NCBI GenBank assembly: GCA_047495785.1
Contig: JBLDXI010000023.1
Location: 806,001 to 870,000, forward strand
DNA length: 64,000 bases
Reading direction: 5' to 3'
DNA from: Lepidodermella squamata
Lineage: Eukaryota; Gastrotricha
Shown here: positions 19,362 through 29,233 of the stretch, one piece after another
Layout of the letters: the number at the start of each line of letters is the position of its first letter
Numbering within the stretch: position 1 is the stretch's first letter
Translations under genes and position numbers: made by a program
The notes under the pieces: model-generated
Told to the model about the DNA's origin: nothing
What the model saw: only the letters and a program-made list of their open reading frames with translations
Databases searched by the model: none

Positions 19362-19991
19362 AACGACAGCTTCATGTGAAACTGATTAGGTATTATGCTC
19401 TATTGCGAAAATTGCAACAATAGAGGTGCTAAATTAGCATTAATAGTCGGAGTCGAGAAACACCGCTAAACGCTAGAGGAACATGTCTACTGATTATAAG
19501 TATAGATCGAAGTGATTTTCGTCTTTATGTCGCCGTTTGCACGTTTCAAGGAGCATGCATTAGGTTAATTAGGATGATGCGTAGATCGCGCCCAAATAAG
19601 TAGTGTCTATCGGATTAAATTTTTTATTGTGGGGGCTAATAGGCATCTTCATCATCATCGTTGTCAGGTCATTTGAGCTCTTTGTCACGTGCATGGCACA
19701 ACATTAACAGTGGTGAATATCAACCAGACGCCACGGTAATGTCACGTGCCCTTCGTTTTGAAGTACTTGTACTTGAAGGATTTTTAAACTGATTCCTACC
19801 AATTCCATCATGAAGATATATTGTTTACAGAGTCCAATTTCGATGAGCTTTTATGAAAAATAACATTTCTCGGATTTACTAATAGCGAAATTAGCTTTAC
19901 AATGAATAGACCACGTGAGATATTTTCCGCTCGTTTGATTTCGCACTCTGATTGGTTCGCACCAAAGTGGATTGAAAATCTTATTCAGGCA
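19362..19991. other. Intergenic region, nothing recognised
   Basis: 5' flanks of the GPCR pseudogene (minus strand) and of the channel gene at 20064 (plus strand) meet here. No additional gene, RNA or repeat family was identified. Confidence 0.35.
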
Positions 19992-20003
19992 TATATATAA
20001 ATA
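19992..20003 (+). promoter_or_regulatory. Probable TATA box of the channel gene at 20064
   Basis: TATATATAAATA lies about 70 bp upstream of the start codon, the right place for a core promoter with a short leader. It sits in a longer TA-rich run, so it could also be simple sequence. Confidence 0.45.
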
Positions 20004-20063
20004 TATATATACCCCACAACTCGTACGATATTGCTTAATTTTTCTCGCAACATCATCGTTAAA

Positions 20064-21942
20064 ATGTTTATTCTCATGATTTTAGGTGTTGGCTTAGCGC
20101 AAGCCTTGACAACGCAGACAGCTCTGCTCAAGCCGGCAAGAGACGCGTTCCTAAAGCGCTGCACCTTCGCAGCGTCGACGAACCTGCCAGGCGAGGTGCA
20201 CGTTTTGTCGAAGTTCCAGGAGCCACTCCTCGTCAATGTATCAGCATTGCTGTTTCGCGTTGTCGAAATCAACGATTTGAACCAATACTTGTCTGCATTT
20301 TTCTACGTGACAATGCGCTGGTCGTATCCTTGCGACAAAGCACTCAGCTGCGACGACCTCAGCGGCGTGATGAGAGCCCCAGCTCTGTGCAATTCGTCAA
20401 GCGTAAAGCAGATGCATTTTCAGATAAACGCGCAATCAACATGGCGACCGCAGTTTACCCACTACAACGCGATTCACAGCGCAAGGCCGTTCGAAACAAC
20501 CTCAGACGGTGATAAAATTAACATTTACCCATTCGGCTTGGAGGGCTCCGAGCCAGTCGCTGTATTCGGTCAGTACAGGAGGCTGGACTCGGCTTGTGAC
20601 AATTTCAATTTCAAATCGTTTCCGTTCGACAAGCTATCGTGCGACATTTTGCTGTCAACAGACGACGCTGTATCGCTGCTTGACTTTCGTCTACTTCAAT
20701 TCACAGTTGAGCAATCACTGAGAAGCCGATTTCTATCTGAGGATGATATCTGGAAGTTGGATGGCATGCTCGACGACGCGCTGAGTGGTGCGGTCGTACA
20801 TGCTAATGAATCAACGGGTGAATATGCCCATATCAAACTGAACCTCCGCTTCGAACGGAAATACTACTACTACATATCTAGCATTCTCATCCCAACCTAC
20901 GGCACGTTCGCATTACAGCTGGCATCCCTTACGCTGCCACCTGGGAATTCGGACAGGTAAGGTCAAATCTGTTTTGTTGGCTCGAACGTTGAAAGTAGCT
21001 CACTTATAGTTATAGGATGTGAAACAAAATCGGGGTTTAGCTGATCATCTCGAACCCCTCCAGGGTGCGAAGTACAGGGGTGCTGGGGTGTCGCGTCACC
21101 CCAGCTCCGGGACTACAACCAGAGCGGAAGGCTGTAAAAACCACTGGGGGACCCTTTGGATTGTTCAGCTGGGTCCTAGAAAGCAAGTTGAAAACACCTC
21201 AGCACCAAGATCCTACTTTGCACACTGAGCCCCTCAAAGGTTCTTGCTAATAAGTTCGACGCAGCCGAGTTTTGTTTTTTTCCTTGGATATTTCCTTGGT
21301 AGGATCGTTTGTTGCCTGGACGTTGGACGGTACCCCCGTACCCTCTAACTTCGCACACTGTAACTGTAAGGTGTAAGGTTGAAGCACGTGTAGGATCCCG
21401 GAGCTTCCACGGAGGGAACTTTTCTGTTTTTGCCAAAATCACTAGGGATTTTCCACTAAAATACGCTTCAAATCCTCTCGAAATTGGCAAAACAGCTAGC
21501 TAAATTCTCGTTTTCTTGTCCGGTCTGGCTAAGCTGGAGGCTGGAGGGGATGAGAAATGGGAATGAAGCCACTTCCCACGTGAAGCATAACATAAGCAGC
21601 TTTGATTTTGCCATATATTGCAGAGCCATGTTTGCAGTCACGACAGTTCTAGCCAATTCGGTTCTTCTCAGTCTTGTATTCGCCGGAATACCGCGAACAT
21701 CGGAAACAGTGTATCTCGTATCTATGATCATCATCAAATACGTATGCGGAATCGCGTTGACGGTTTACATTTCGTGGGCAGTATCCATGGCGGCTTTTCT
21801 GGGCAAGGACAGACATTTCATGTTCGGCAATCGTGCCATTCCGTTTCACTTCCTGCGATATGCGGACCTTGCCGTAGGATCAATTGTCGCTATAATCGTC
21901 GTCACGGCGGATATGTCATATTTCTTTATGATGACTGTTTGA
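20064..21942 (+). CDS. Divergent Cys-loop channel subunit, two exons, 403 aa
   Basis: Exons are 20064-20956 and 21624-21942; the intron (667 bp, GTAAGG...GCAG, phase 2) splits the codon of the conserved arginine at the start of M2. The ATG at 20064 begins a signal peptide (MFILMILGVGLAQA). The usual NSPxE is replaced by TNLPGE after C33. An insertion with C96 and C109 follows C90, which suggests one more disulfide. The Cys-loop (C178 to C193) has 14 residues between cysteines instead of 13, with FPFDKL in place of FPFDxQ. M2 reads DRAMFAVTTVLANSVLLSLV. M3-M4 is again very short. It is the most divergent intact-looking member here, so its pore or ligand may differ. The intron contains a hAT-like MITE. 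Confidence 0.85.
21061..21227. mobile_element. hAT-like MITE inside an intron, 8-bp target duplication with one mismatch
   Basis: The left end is CAGGGTGCGAAGTAC and the right end CTACTTTGCACACTG, imperfect inverted repeats. Flanking 8-mers are AACCCCTC and AGCCCCTC. The internal GGGGTGTCGCG...CCAGCTCCGGGACTAC recurs at 37804-37950 and 57555-57650. A second, decayed relative occupies about 21340-21560 of the same intron. Confidence 0.75.
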
Positions 21943-22455
21943 GTCAACAAATGCGAGCAGGCTAAATCGTGACCGACTTCGACTGAAAACTATTAAAACT
22001 CTCAATTTCTCAACCATTAGATAAGGTGATAGGGCAGAGGTGTAGCACTTAATAGATACCACGTCATATTTTATTTCCTACATTTTGTACTAAGCTTTCA
22101 TTGCATTTACATCCACGGAAACCGCTTCATACAGTATATCTACTAATTTTTTCGGTGGTCATTAATTTTGGAGATTTTGGGCCTGTACATTAAATTTCGA
22201 TGGATTTGAATTCGGTTTCAGGTTGGCCGCTGCGGTTTCAATTTTGGTGTTTTAATTTTGGTTTTAATTTTGGTATTTTTGCAAAAACACGGAATTAAAA
22301 GATCAAACCGAAAATTTATGACCATCGAAAATTAGTAGATATGCAATATTTATATATGGGCATCATCACCACAAGTCTAACAGTTGATACTTTAAAGTTG
22401 AAGAAAATGATTGGAGTAATCAGAAGTTTACAAAACAATGGTATTCTACTCCAGC
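21943..22455. other. Intergenic region, nothing recognised
   Basis: 3' flank of the channel gene on the plus strand and of the composite pseudogene on the minus strand. Near 22170-22280 there are repeated TTTTGGT and TTTCGG words. No gene was found. Confidence 0.35.
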
Positions 22456-22892
22456 TCAATGGTGAATGCTGTGCCGTGCCCATGTGATGACGTGGAGTAT
22501 GACCAGCAGGGCCAATGCGCCTAAGAACCCGAGTGCTGCAAGTTCTGCGACAAATTTTTTTCACCATCCACTGATTATACCCGTTTGAAAGCAGGCACAT
22601 AGCCGCAACGTAGATGTTGGAAACCAGGCCGAAAAGGCATCGGTAGAGGACGTAGTAGTAGGCCACAACTGGCTGGCCACCATTCTAGAGATGCGTTGTA
22701 ATCCTCAGCAACACATGGGACTAGCCACTCTAGGAAAACAACACCAATAAAGCTAAAATATTGGCCAACATCGTTCATTTCGAGGAATTTATTCAACGGT
22801 AGCCAGACTTTTGTCTTAGTGGGGGTGGGGATTATCTTAGTGTGGGCGAAGAATTCACAGCTGCGCCTATTCGACAACTCTGTAGCAGAGGT
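22456..22892 (-). pseudogene. Composite Cys-loop pseudogene joined from two different paralogs
   Basis: The 5' part (22892 to about 22665) encodes LQSCRIGAAVNS, the segment VWLPLNKFLEMNDVGQYFSF and VPCVAEDYNASLEWWPAS, closest to the copy at 12042-13223. Directly after WWPA it continues with VAYYYVLYRCLFGLVSNIYV and AAMCLLSNGYNQWM, which is M3 and the following loop of the gene at 46668-47937. After one frameshift it finishes with LGFLGALALLVILHVITWAR (M4) and a stop at 22456. The Cys-loop, M1 and M2 are absent. It is therefore a fusion of two subfamilies at a GGCCAGCCAGTTGTGGCC junction, probably by unequal recombination. Confidence 0.82.
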
Positions 22893-22998
22893 AAGTTACC
22901 GCCAGTACTTGAACATTTGGATATGGATCGGACAACTTTTTCGATGGCATTAACGTTTACCGCCTGGCGTCATATAAACAAGCCTGAAGGTTCCTTCG

Positions 22999-23135
22999 AA
23001 AGTAGGACCTCGGAACTGGTAGGGACGGCAAAAATCGACGTAAGGGTCCCCCTTTGGCCCCCTGAGCTCACCTTACGAACTAACGGAAACTGTTAGGGAT
23101 GATCCCTACCATCCCTAGCGGTACTTCTCTCACTG
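22999..23135. repeat. Dispersed MITE-type repeat (GGTAGGGATGATCCCTACC family), decayed copy
   Basis: The stretch shares ordered words with 51261-51422 and 61442-61592: CGGAACTSGTAGGGA, AAAATCGACRTAAGGGTC, GAGCTCACCTT and GGGATGATCCCTACCATCCC followed by CTAGCGGTACTT. The palindromic core would fold into a hairpin. No target duplication was recognised at this copy. Confidence 0.6.
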
Positions 23136-23379
23136 GTTTTGTTATTGCTTTGTTATTCACGTTTCTATGAGCTCTTGGCGAAGATGTTATTGGACGGAAG
23201 ATATTTGAAGATTGCGTATCAGTAATGCCAATAACGCCACTCGCAAAGAATTGATGTACCATCATCGTCAACAGAGAATACGGAAATACGGCAGACTCAG
23301 TCCGAATATTTGTAGACGACTCGGTTTTCACTCGTTGTGTTCCCCATTTTATTCCGAAATTGTGACAACGACAACCCTA

Positions 23380-23850
23380 AAATTGCAAGCGAAGGTCGTA
23401 TGTTCGAACAGTTGCTCTCGTTCTCGGAGTTATGGTCATCACCGACATCGATTCAACTTGTCGATGTAATTTAGTTGTACCTTGATCAATTTTTTCCAAG
23501 CATCTTTTGAAAATTTCAAATTCCAAAGAACGGTCCTAGGTTCGAAGTTCGAACCCAAGCTCTCGATCTTTCGCTCTGTAACGCCTTCTTTCATCCTCAT
23601 GCTCTCGTTATCGGCGTTAACGTCATCACTGACATCGATTTAACTTGTACATGTTATTCAATTCCTACCTGCTTAATTTTCATAAGTGTTTTTTTTGAAA
23701 ATGTAAAATTTCAAAGGAAGGTCGTGAGCTCGAACCCAAGCTTTCGTTTAACTGCTCCCCGATGATTTATTTCATCTTCATGCTCTCGTTCTCGCAGTTA
23801 TCGTCATCACCGACATCGATCTAACTTGTCTACAGTGTTCCGATTTTTGC
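23380..23850. repeat. Three tandem-like copies of a repeat with a tRNA B-box-like word
   Basis: Three units each contain GAAGGTCGT or a near match, a block like GTTCGAACCCAAGCTCTCG, then GCTCTCGTTCTCGGCGTTAT and GTCATCACCGACATCGATT followed by AACTTGT. Unit cores begin near 23391, 23528 and 23717, so spacing is irregular. The word GGTTCGAACCC resembles the internal B box of tRNA promoters, so a tRNA-derived SINE origin is possible. No A box or tRNA fold is convincing. Confidence 0.6.
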
Positions 23851-24600
23851 CCACTGGACCACGCTCAGTGGCAGACACGAAAAAATATTCCTCATTAAAA
23901 CCGTTGAGTAAAGGGGTAGGGGTATAGTTAATCGGCGTACACTTTTAAGACCTTATGAAGCCAGCCAGGTTTAGGGATTTCTCGAGTGAAAAATCGCAAT
24001 TTTCTTGCTTTTATATCGAAAATGTTGCTCGCTTCGCTCGCTGATATCCATTTTCCTTTTATTTTCCATTCTCTTAAGCTAACAGTTCCCATTCTCATCA
24101 GACCCAATTTTTAATGATCTGGAATCTGGAATCTGTCCGGAAGGAAGTTGGAAAGAGACCTGAAATTCCCTCCTTTTTGGAGAAAAAACCAGCTTCGAGA
24201 TGCTCATTTTTCGCATTTTCAGAAGCGAATCGCCGAAAAATCGGCTCGCTTCACTCGCATTCTATTCCTATTTTTTTGTCTCCTGATTTTATAAAAGGCA
24301 ATATATAAGACCTTACTCCCCTAGAACAGCAGGCTTCGAGATTTAGGAAGTAGCATCTGTGATTTTTAAAAGGCATATTAACTAGTTCCGCGAATTTTGG
24401 CGAACTTTGAACCAATGAACATCAGCTTAGCGAATAAAATCGAAAAACATTTGAATAAATTCCTAATCGGCGTACACTTTTTCGCTGTTTTTTTTCCAGT
24501 GGCAGACACTGTTGAGTCACGAAAAAAAATCGGAGGACTGCTTGTCTATGTTATTATATCGTAGCCTGCTTCCTGCATAAATTGTATAAGAATTTTCTGA
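23851..24600. other. Gene-free repeat-rich stretch
   Basis: Contains GTCATGCG-free AT-rich sequence, the recurring words AGTGGCAGACAC (23870 and 24499) and AATCGGCGTACACTTTT (23930 and 24465), and CTCGCTTCGCTCGC. These repeated pairs suggest two fragments of one unrecognised element. No gene was found. Confidence 0.4.
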
Positions 24601-24745
24601 AAGTTTGAAATTCCAAACGAAGGTCGTGGGTTGGAACCCAAGCTCTGGTTCAGCTGCTCATTTATGATTTCTGTCATTCTTATGCTTTCGTTCTCGGCGT
24701 TATGTCATCGCTGACATCGCTTCAACTTTTCGAAGTTATTCAATC
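24601..24745. repeat. Fourth copy of the B-box-like repeat
   Basis: TTTGAAATTCCAAACGAAGG, then GGGTTGGAACCCAAGCTCTG and GCTTTCGTTCTCGGCGTTAT repeat the order seen in the three units at 23380-23850. It is separated from them by about 750 bp. Confidence 0.6.
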
Positions 24746-24909
24746 GTTAGTTCAATCCGTCAGTTCCAAATATAATTTTTTTATTATTCTTCTAGAAGTG
24801 TTATTATTCTACTACCTAGATTAATGATAGCGTGGTACAAGAACAAACACGATAACATATCAATACTGAACAAAGCCTCCATACAACAGGAAGGCGACTT
24901 TGTTGTTAG

Positions 24910-25135
24910 CAGGGTGCGATCTTCGATCCGCGAGCTCCCGGGGATGGAAAAATTTCGGGGAGTCATTTCGGCTAATAACCGAGCGAAGCGAGAAAATTTA
25001 GGAGATTTTCCACTAAAACACGCCCCAGAACCTTCCAAAATTAACAAAACAGTGGGATTAATTCTCATTTTGTTGTCTGGCCCGGCCGAGCTGGGGGGGA
25101 TGATCCCCCCCATCCCCCCCTGAAAGTCGCACACT
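24910..25135. mobile_element. hAT-like MITE with perfect 8-bp target-site duplication
   Basis: It begins CAGGGTGCGATCTTCGATCC and ends GAAAGTCGCACACTG. Both sides are flanked by the identical 8-mer GTTGTTAG (24902-24909 and 25136-25143). It is related to the relic at about 21340-21560 (shared GGGATTTTCCACTAAAAYACG). The element is non-coding and ends in long C-runs. It lies less than 50 bp from the large CACTG element. Confidence 0.88.
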
Positions 25136-25833
25136 GGTTGTTAGTGTCTAGTTCAAGCCGGTTCACTTAGTGAAAGGAGAAACACTGTTAATATAGTAAC
25201 GCCTTGAAAAAGCCCTGGCGTTACTATTTTGTGTTTCACTGACAATTTACACAAAATAGTAACGCCTGGCGTTCCTAAATATTTCTGTAACGCCTTGAGC
25301 AAATTTTCTGTAAAATGAGTAACGCTTTCGTTTTGCGAAATAATTCGTAACGCGTTATTCTTTTTGAAATGGGACGAATTTTCAAATCTTTGAATTTAGT
25401 AACGCCTGTGAGAAAATTAGCAACGCGTTACGCATTTCTTCTACGCTTCGAGCGATGCTATTTAAATTAGCTACGCGTTACCCATTTCATGCGAAAATCC
25501 ATCAAATTGTCTACGCGTTATTCAACGAACGAAAAGAAACGAAAAGCTTTTTATTTTGTCCTTTTTTCCAGATAAAACGAACGAAAATATACAATTTGGA
25601 AGGTAAGAAAAAAGGCGCAGGCACATCACGAAAAGGCGCTTGTCCGGGACAGTGCGCCACTCATAACACCGGACGGGCACATACTGAAATTATCACAAGG
25701 AGCGGAATTATCATACACAGCAGAAGACAGAAGGCTAGTGATTAGTGGTAGGACAGCAGAGACGGAAGGTAGAGGACGGGAGAGGAAGAAACAAGGAAAT
25801 AAGCAGGAAGGGGAAGAAGAAAGAGGAGAGAGA

Positions 25834-28707
25834 CTAACATTGTGGGACAGGGAGCGGGCCGGGCGGCAGGCGAGCGTTGAGAAGGAAGACAGGCGACTTC
25901 ACAGGCGGCGACGCGGAAAGCCGAACATTCTCGATGTCTTCGCGAAGCGGCAACACAAAGCGTACGACGTTGTCGGCATAGCGGCACTGGACGGCTTGTA
26001 AGTGCGAGGACAGACTGGGCAGGCGACAGCGCTGCTCCAGCGCACTAACACGAACACGATCATCGAGACGGACATGGAGAATGGCGCGCAGACAGTTATT
26101 CTGAAGCACGTCTAGGCGGCGGAGCTGCGTCTTCGCAGCAGACGCAAAGGAAACGAAGCCGAAGGTGGCGATGGAACGGACGAGCGCCAGGTAGGCGGTG
26201 CGGCGCCACCGGAAAGACAGCCCTGGCCGGCCAACAACCGAGCGGAACCACGACAGATTTTTCCCACAGCGATGGAGCACATGGTCGATATGGGGCTTCC
26301 AGGTCAACTTCTCATCGAACAGAATGCCCAGAATTCGAAGTACAGAGACTTGCGGGATGACAGTGCCTCCAAGCACGAGCCTCACACCGGGGGGACGACG
26401 GGAGAATGCGACAACCTCACTCTTTGCGGCGTTGAATTGCTGCCGCCACAGGCAGGCCCAAGCGGCGACGCGATCGACTTCCGCCTGAGCACACATCTCA
26501 GCTTCGGGGAACGAGGCACCAGAACCGACAACCGTCAGGTCATCAGCGTAGGCATCCAAGTCACAGCCAGGGGCACTGGGGGTCCGGAGAAGATCGCTAG
26601 TGTAGATGACATAGAGTAGGGGCGACAGCGGGGAACCTTGCGGCACGCCGCACTGCAGCTGGACCTGTCTGCTCAGAAAACCCGCAACGCGAGCTTGCAA
26701 CTTTCGATCTCGAAGATAGTCGGCGAGCCATCCGACCAGGTTGCGCGGGAGGGGCAACTGGCCAAGCTTGTAGACGAGACCGGCATGCCATACCGAGTCG
26801 TATGCGGCCTTGACATCCAGGCCGACAACTACCACCTTGCGCTTATCCACTCGGGCCTTGTGCACCCTGTGGGCTACGCGGACAGGGACGTCCACCGCAG
26901 ACCGGTGCTCACGAAACGCGAATTGATTATCCGGCAACAGATGTTGGTCCTCCAGCACCTGGCTCACCCAGCGGGCGATGATTGCCTCGAGAATCTTGCC
27001 ATCAGTAGGGAGTAACGAAATAGGCCGCTGCGAGGACACCGCAGCCCTTGGCTTACCGGACTTCGGCACCGCCACAGCCACGGCTTCCTTCCAATCAGGC
27101 AAGGCGAAACCACTTCCGAGACACATGTTGTACAGCCGCCTAAGGTGAATCTGCAGGGGAACACCGCCCCACTTGTAGTACACATTGCCGATGCCATCGA
27201 GTCCAGGTGCCTTGAAAGGCTGCAGCCGATCGATCTCACGCGCTAGCATCCGTTGGCTGACGCTAAAGTCCTGAGGCCCAGGAAGCCGAATCACACCGAC
27301 TGGCTGCAAGGCCGGGTCATTGGCCATTGCATGTTCCAGCTCGAGCCACCGCTGACGCGTCGTCGCATCGGCGGCCGGATCACAGTAGGGATACATCGGG
27401 GCGATAAAGTGGGTGAGTAGCTCGTCGGCCAGAGTCACGGACGGGTGGAGGATACTACCGTCAGGGAGCGTCATGGGCCCGCACGTGCGGGGCTGCTGGT
27501 GCCGGTCAAGTTGGCGCAGGCGCACCCAAGCTTCTCGGTAACGAAGTTGTCCAGATAGCGCTTCGACCTGCCGCAGATTGGCCACGTCACGACGAAAGGC
27601 GTGCCGCTCCTTCGCATCTCGGAACGCACCGTCCAGACGCCGCAGTTCGGCAGCAAGAACGGGGTCAACATGTCCACGGATCGCCCGCTCCAGTACTCGC
27701 TTCTGCTTAAGAAGGACTCGCATCTCGGAAGACAGAGAAATCTTTTTTAATTCGCTACGGTCGCAGAGGGGAACATGAAGCCGACGCGCCTCAGCCAGAG
27801 AAGCGTTAATAGCGCGGCGATAAGTAGTCAGGCGGGCTTGCGGATCGCCAACCTGAGGAAGAGCAATAGCGGCGAGTAGCGTCCAGAGCGTGCGTTGGTA
27901 GCCATGGCGATCGGCCCGAGATAAATCGAATCGAAGGGCAGGCTCAGGGTCGGGCAGACGCCGCCTCACCCCGAGTACGGGGACGTCGAAACGAGTGGAA
28001 GTGCTAAAGTGATCGCTGTTGAATCTGTCGCCGACGGACACGTCACTGGTGAGCAGGCAGAGGGCAGTGGCATTGAGGACCCACACGTCAAGCGTAGACA
28101 GACTACCAGTTCTCAGATCGATGTGCGTAGGAGCAGAGCGTAACACAGTTAACCCGAGCCGGGTGGCGACATGATGAAGCTTGTATCCATTTGGGTTCCA
28201 CAGGTCAGTAGCGCCCCAGAGCGGAGATTTCGCATTGAGGTCACCAGCAAAGACGCAAGGTGTGGGATCGGCTTCCGCCTCTTCAAACTCGCGTTCGAGA
28301 AAGCGCAAGTCTAAATCGGAGGACGGTGGACAATAGCCAGTGACGATTCGAAAAGCGGCAGCACGAGGATCAGGGACAACGTCCAGACGGAGCCATTCGC
28401 TACGCTTGCGACCCACCATAGCCAGTTTGCGCTCGCTAAGGACGGTGACGCCCTCCCGAACGAGAAAGGCAGCGCCACCGCAAGACCCCCTGTACAGCAG
28501 TTCGTCCGGGGCCTGCTCCCTATCACACCTAAAGACAGCGAAACGATCGAAGAACACAGAAGAAAGAGAGAAGTAATAGGTTTCACTTAAAAAGACAAAC
28601 AAAGCATCAATTAAGTCAGATAAATACGTTATTTCGACAGGCTTGCCATTGGCACCCTGAGGGTTCCACTGCAGCATAGAGACGGGAATGAGCTCAGTTG
28701 TCGTCAT
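25834..28707 (-). CDS. LINE ORF2: endonuclease and reverse transcriptase, 957 aa
   Basis: The ATG at 28707 overlaps the stop of ORF1 (ATGACGACAACTGA), the arrangement used for re-initiation in two-ORF LINEs. The first 220 or so residues are an APE-type endonuclease: LQWNPQG near the start, VFAGDLNAKSPLWG, STLDVWVLN and SDHF. The reverse transcriptase follows with VPKSGKPR, RPISLLPTDGKILE, FAFREHRSAVD, GLDVKAAYDSVW, CGVPQGSPLSPLLY and the catalytic YADD, then the LGILFDEKLTWKPHI thumb motif. The frame stays open upstream of the chosen start but there overlaps ORF1 in another frame. It nicks target DNA and copies its own RNA. No stop or frameshift seen, so it is possibly active. Confidence 0.92.
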   Translation of the reverse strand: MTTTELIPVSMLQWNPQGANGKPVEITYLSDLIDALFVFLSETYYFSLSSVFFDRFAVFRCDREQAPDELLYRGSCGGAAFLVREGVTVLSERKLAMVGRKRSEWLRLDVVPDPRAAAFRIVTGYCPPSSDLDLRFLEREFEEAEADPTPCVFAGDLNAKSPLWGATDLWNPNGYKLHHVATRLGLTVLRSAPTHIDLRTGSLSTLDVWVLNATALCLLTSDVSVGDRFNSDHFSTSTRFDVPVLGVRRRLPDPEPALRFDLSRADRHGYQRTLWTLLAAIALPQVGDPQARLTTYRRAINASLAEARRLHVPLCDRSELKKISLSSEMRVLLKQKRVLERAIRGHVDPVLAAELRRLDGAFRDAKERHAFRRDVANLRQVEALSGQLRYREAWVRLRQLDRHQQPRTCGPMTLPDGSILHPSVTLADELLTHFIAPMYPYCDPAADATTRQRWLELEHAMANDPALQPVGVIRLPGPQDFSVSQRMLAREIDRLQPFKAPGLDGIGNVYYKWGGVPLQIHLRRLYNMCLGSGFALPDWKEAVAVAVPKSGKPRAAVSSQRPISLLPTDGKILEAIIARWVSQVLEDQHLLPDNQFAFREHRSAVDVPVRVAHRVHKARVDKRKVVVVGLDVKAAYDSVWHAGLVYKLGQLPLPRNLVGWLADYLRDRKLQARVAGFLSRQVQLQCGVPQGSPLSPLLYVIYTSDLLRTPSAPGCDLDAYADDLTVVGSGASFPEAEMCAQAEVDRVAAWACLWRQQFNAAKSEVVAFSRRPPGVRLVLGGTVIPQVSVLRILGILFDEKLTWKPHIDHVLHRCGKNLSWFRSVVGRPGLSFRWRRTAYLALVRSIATFGFVSFASAAKTQLRRLDVLQNNCLRAILHVRLDDRVRVSALEQRCRLPSLSSHLQAVQCRYADNVVRFVLPLREDIENVRLSASPPVKSPVFLLNARLPPGPLPVPQC

Positions 28708-29233
28708 AGCGGTACGAGCCGGTGCCATCCATCCGCTGGTCGTTGCCGCCGCTGTGGAGGTCGTAGACTTCATTGGACAGGTGAGCCAACGATTCTTCGA
28801 GGTCTCGACGCCAGGCGACCTGGTTAGCGCGATCAGCCGCGACGGCGTCAGACAGGGCGTGCAGTTGTAGCTGGATATTCTTGAGCAGAGAAGAGATGCC
28901 CGCAACAGCAGCACTGAGCTGTGCAGACGAGGACGACTCGGCGCCGGGGGGAACCACGGGACCAGAGGGAGGCGTAGGCGGCGGCGGCGGCGGCGGCGGC
29001 GGCGCAGCGGTGTGAGCAAAGCTGCGACCCGGGGTGACGTGGGACGACCTACCACCACCATGCCGAATGCTGGCAGCCGCGGCAAGCTTGTCGAGCTTGG
29101 CAGCAGCGTGAGCACGTCGGGATTCGATCTCAGCCGATTGGGCGGCCTTGAATGCGGGGCAGCCGCGCCAGGTGCTGAAATGCTTCGGAGCCCCGCCATC
29201 GGGACAGTTGCAGCAATGAGCTTCAATATTCAT
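28694..29233 (-). CDS. LINE ORF1: gag-like RNA-binding protein, 179 aa
   Basis: The protein opens with CCNCPDGGAPKHFSTWRGCP, a zinc-knuckle-like C-C-H-C arrangement of the type found at the end of jockey and R1 gag proteins. An alanine-rich basic region, a run of nine prolines, and a helical stretch (LSAAVAGISSLLKNIQLQLH) that may form a coiled coil follow. It is shorter than usual LINE ORF1 proteins, which carry three zinc knuckles and an RRM-like part, so the 5' end of the element may be truncated. It would coat the element RNA. Confidence 0.75.
   Translation of the reverse strand: MNIEAHCCNCPDGGAPKHFSTWRGCPAFKAAQSAEIESRRAHAAAKLDKLAAAASIRHGGGRSSHVTPGRSFAHTAAPPPPPPPPPTPPSGPVVPPGAESSSSAQLSAAVAGISSLLKNIQLQLHALSDAVAADRANQVAWRRDLEESLAHLSNEVYDLHSGGNDQRMDGTGSYRYDDN

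Noticed and set aside
25738-26001. Plus-strand Arg/Glu-rich open frame
   Set aside because: It is antisense to the 3' UTR and end of the LINE ORF2; its composition comes from the purine-rich 3' UTR.
25834-29226. A single 1130-residue LINE protein starting at 29226
   Set aside because: The first 173 residues overlap ORF1 in another frame and have no domain; the ATGA overlap at 28707 gives a natural ORF2 start.
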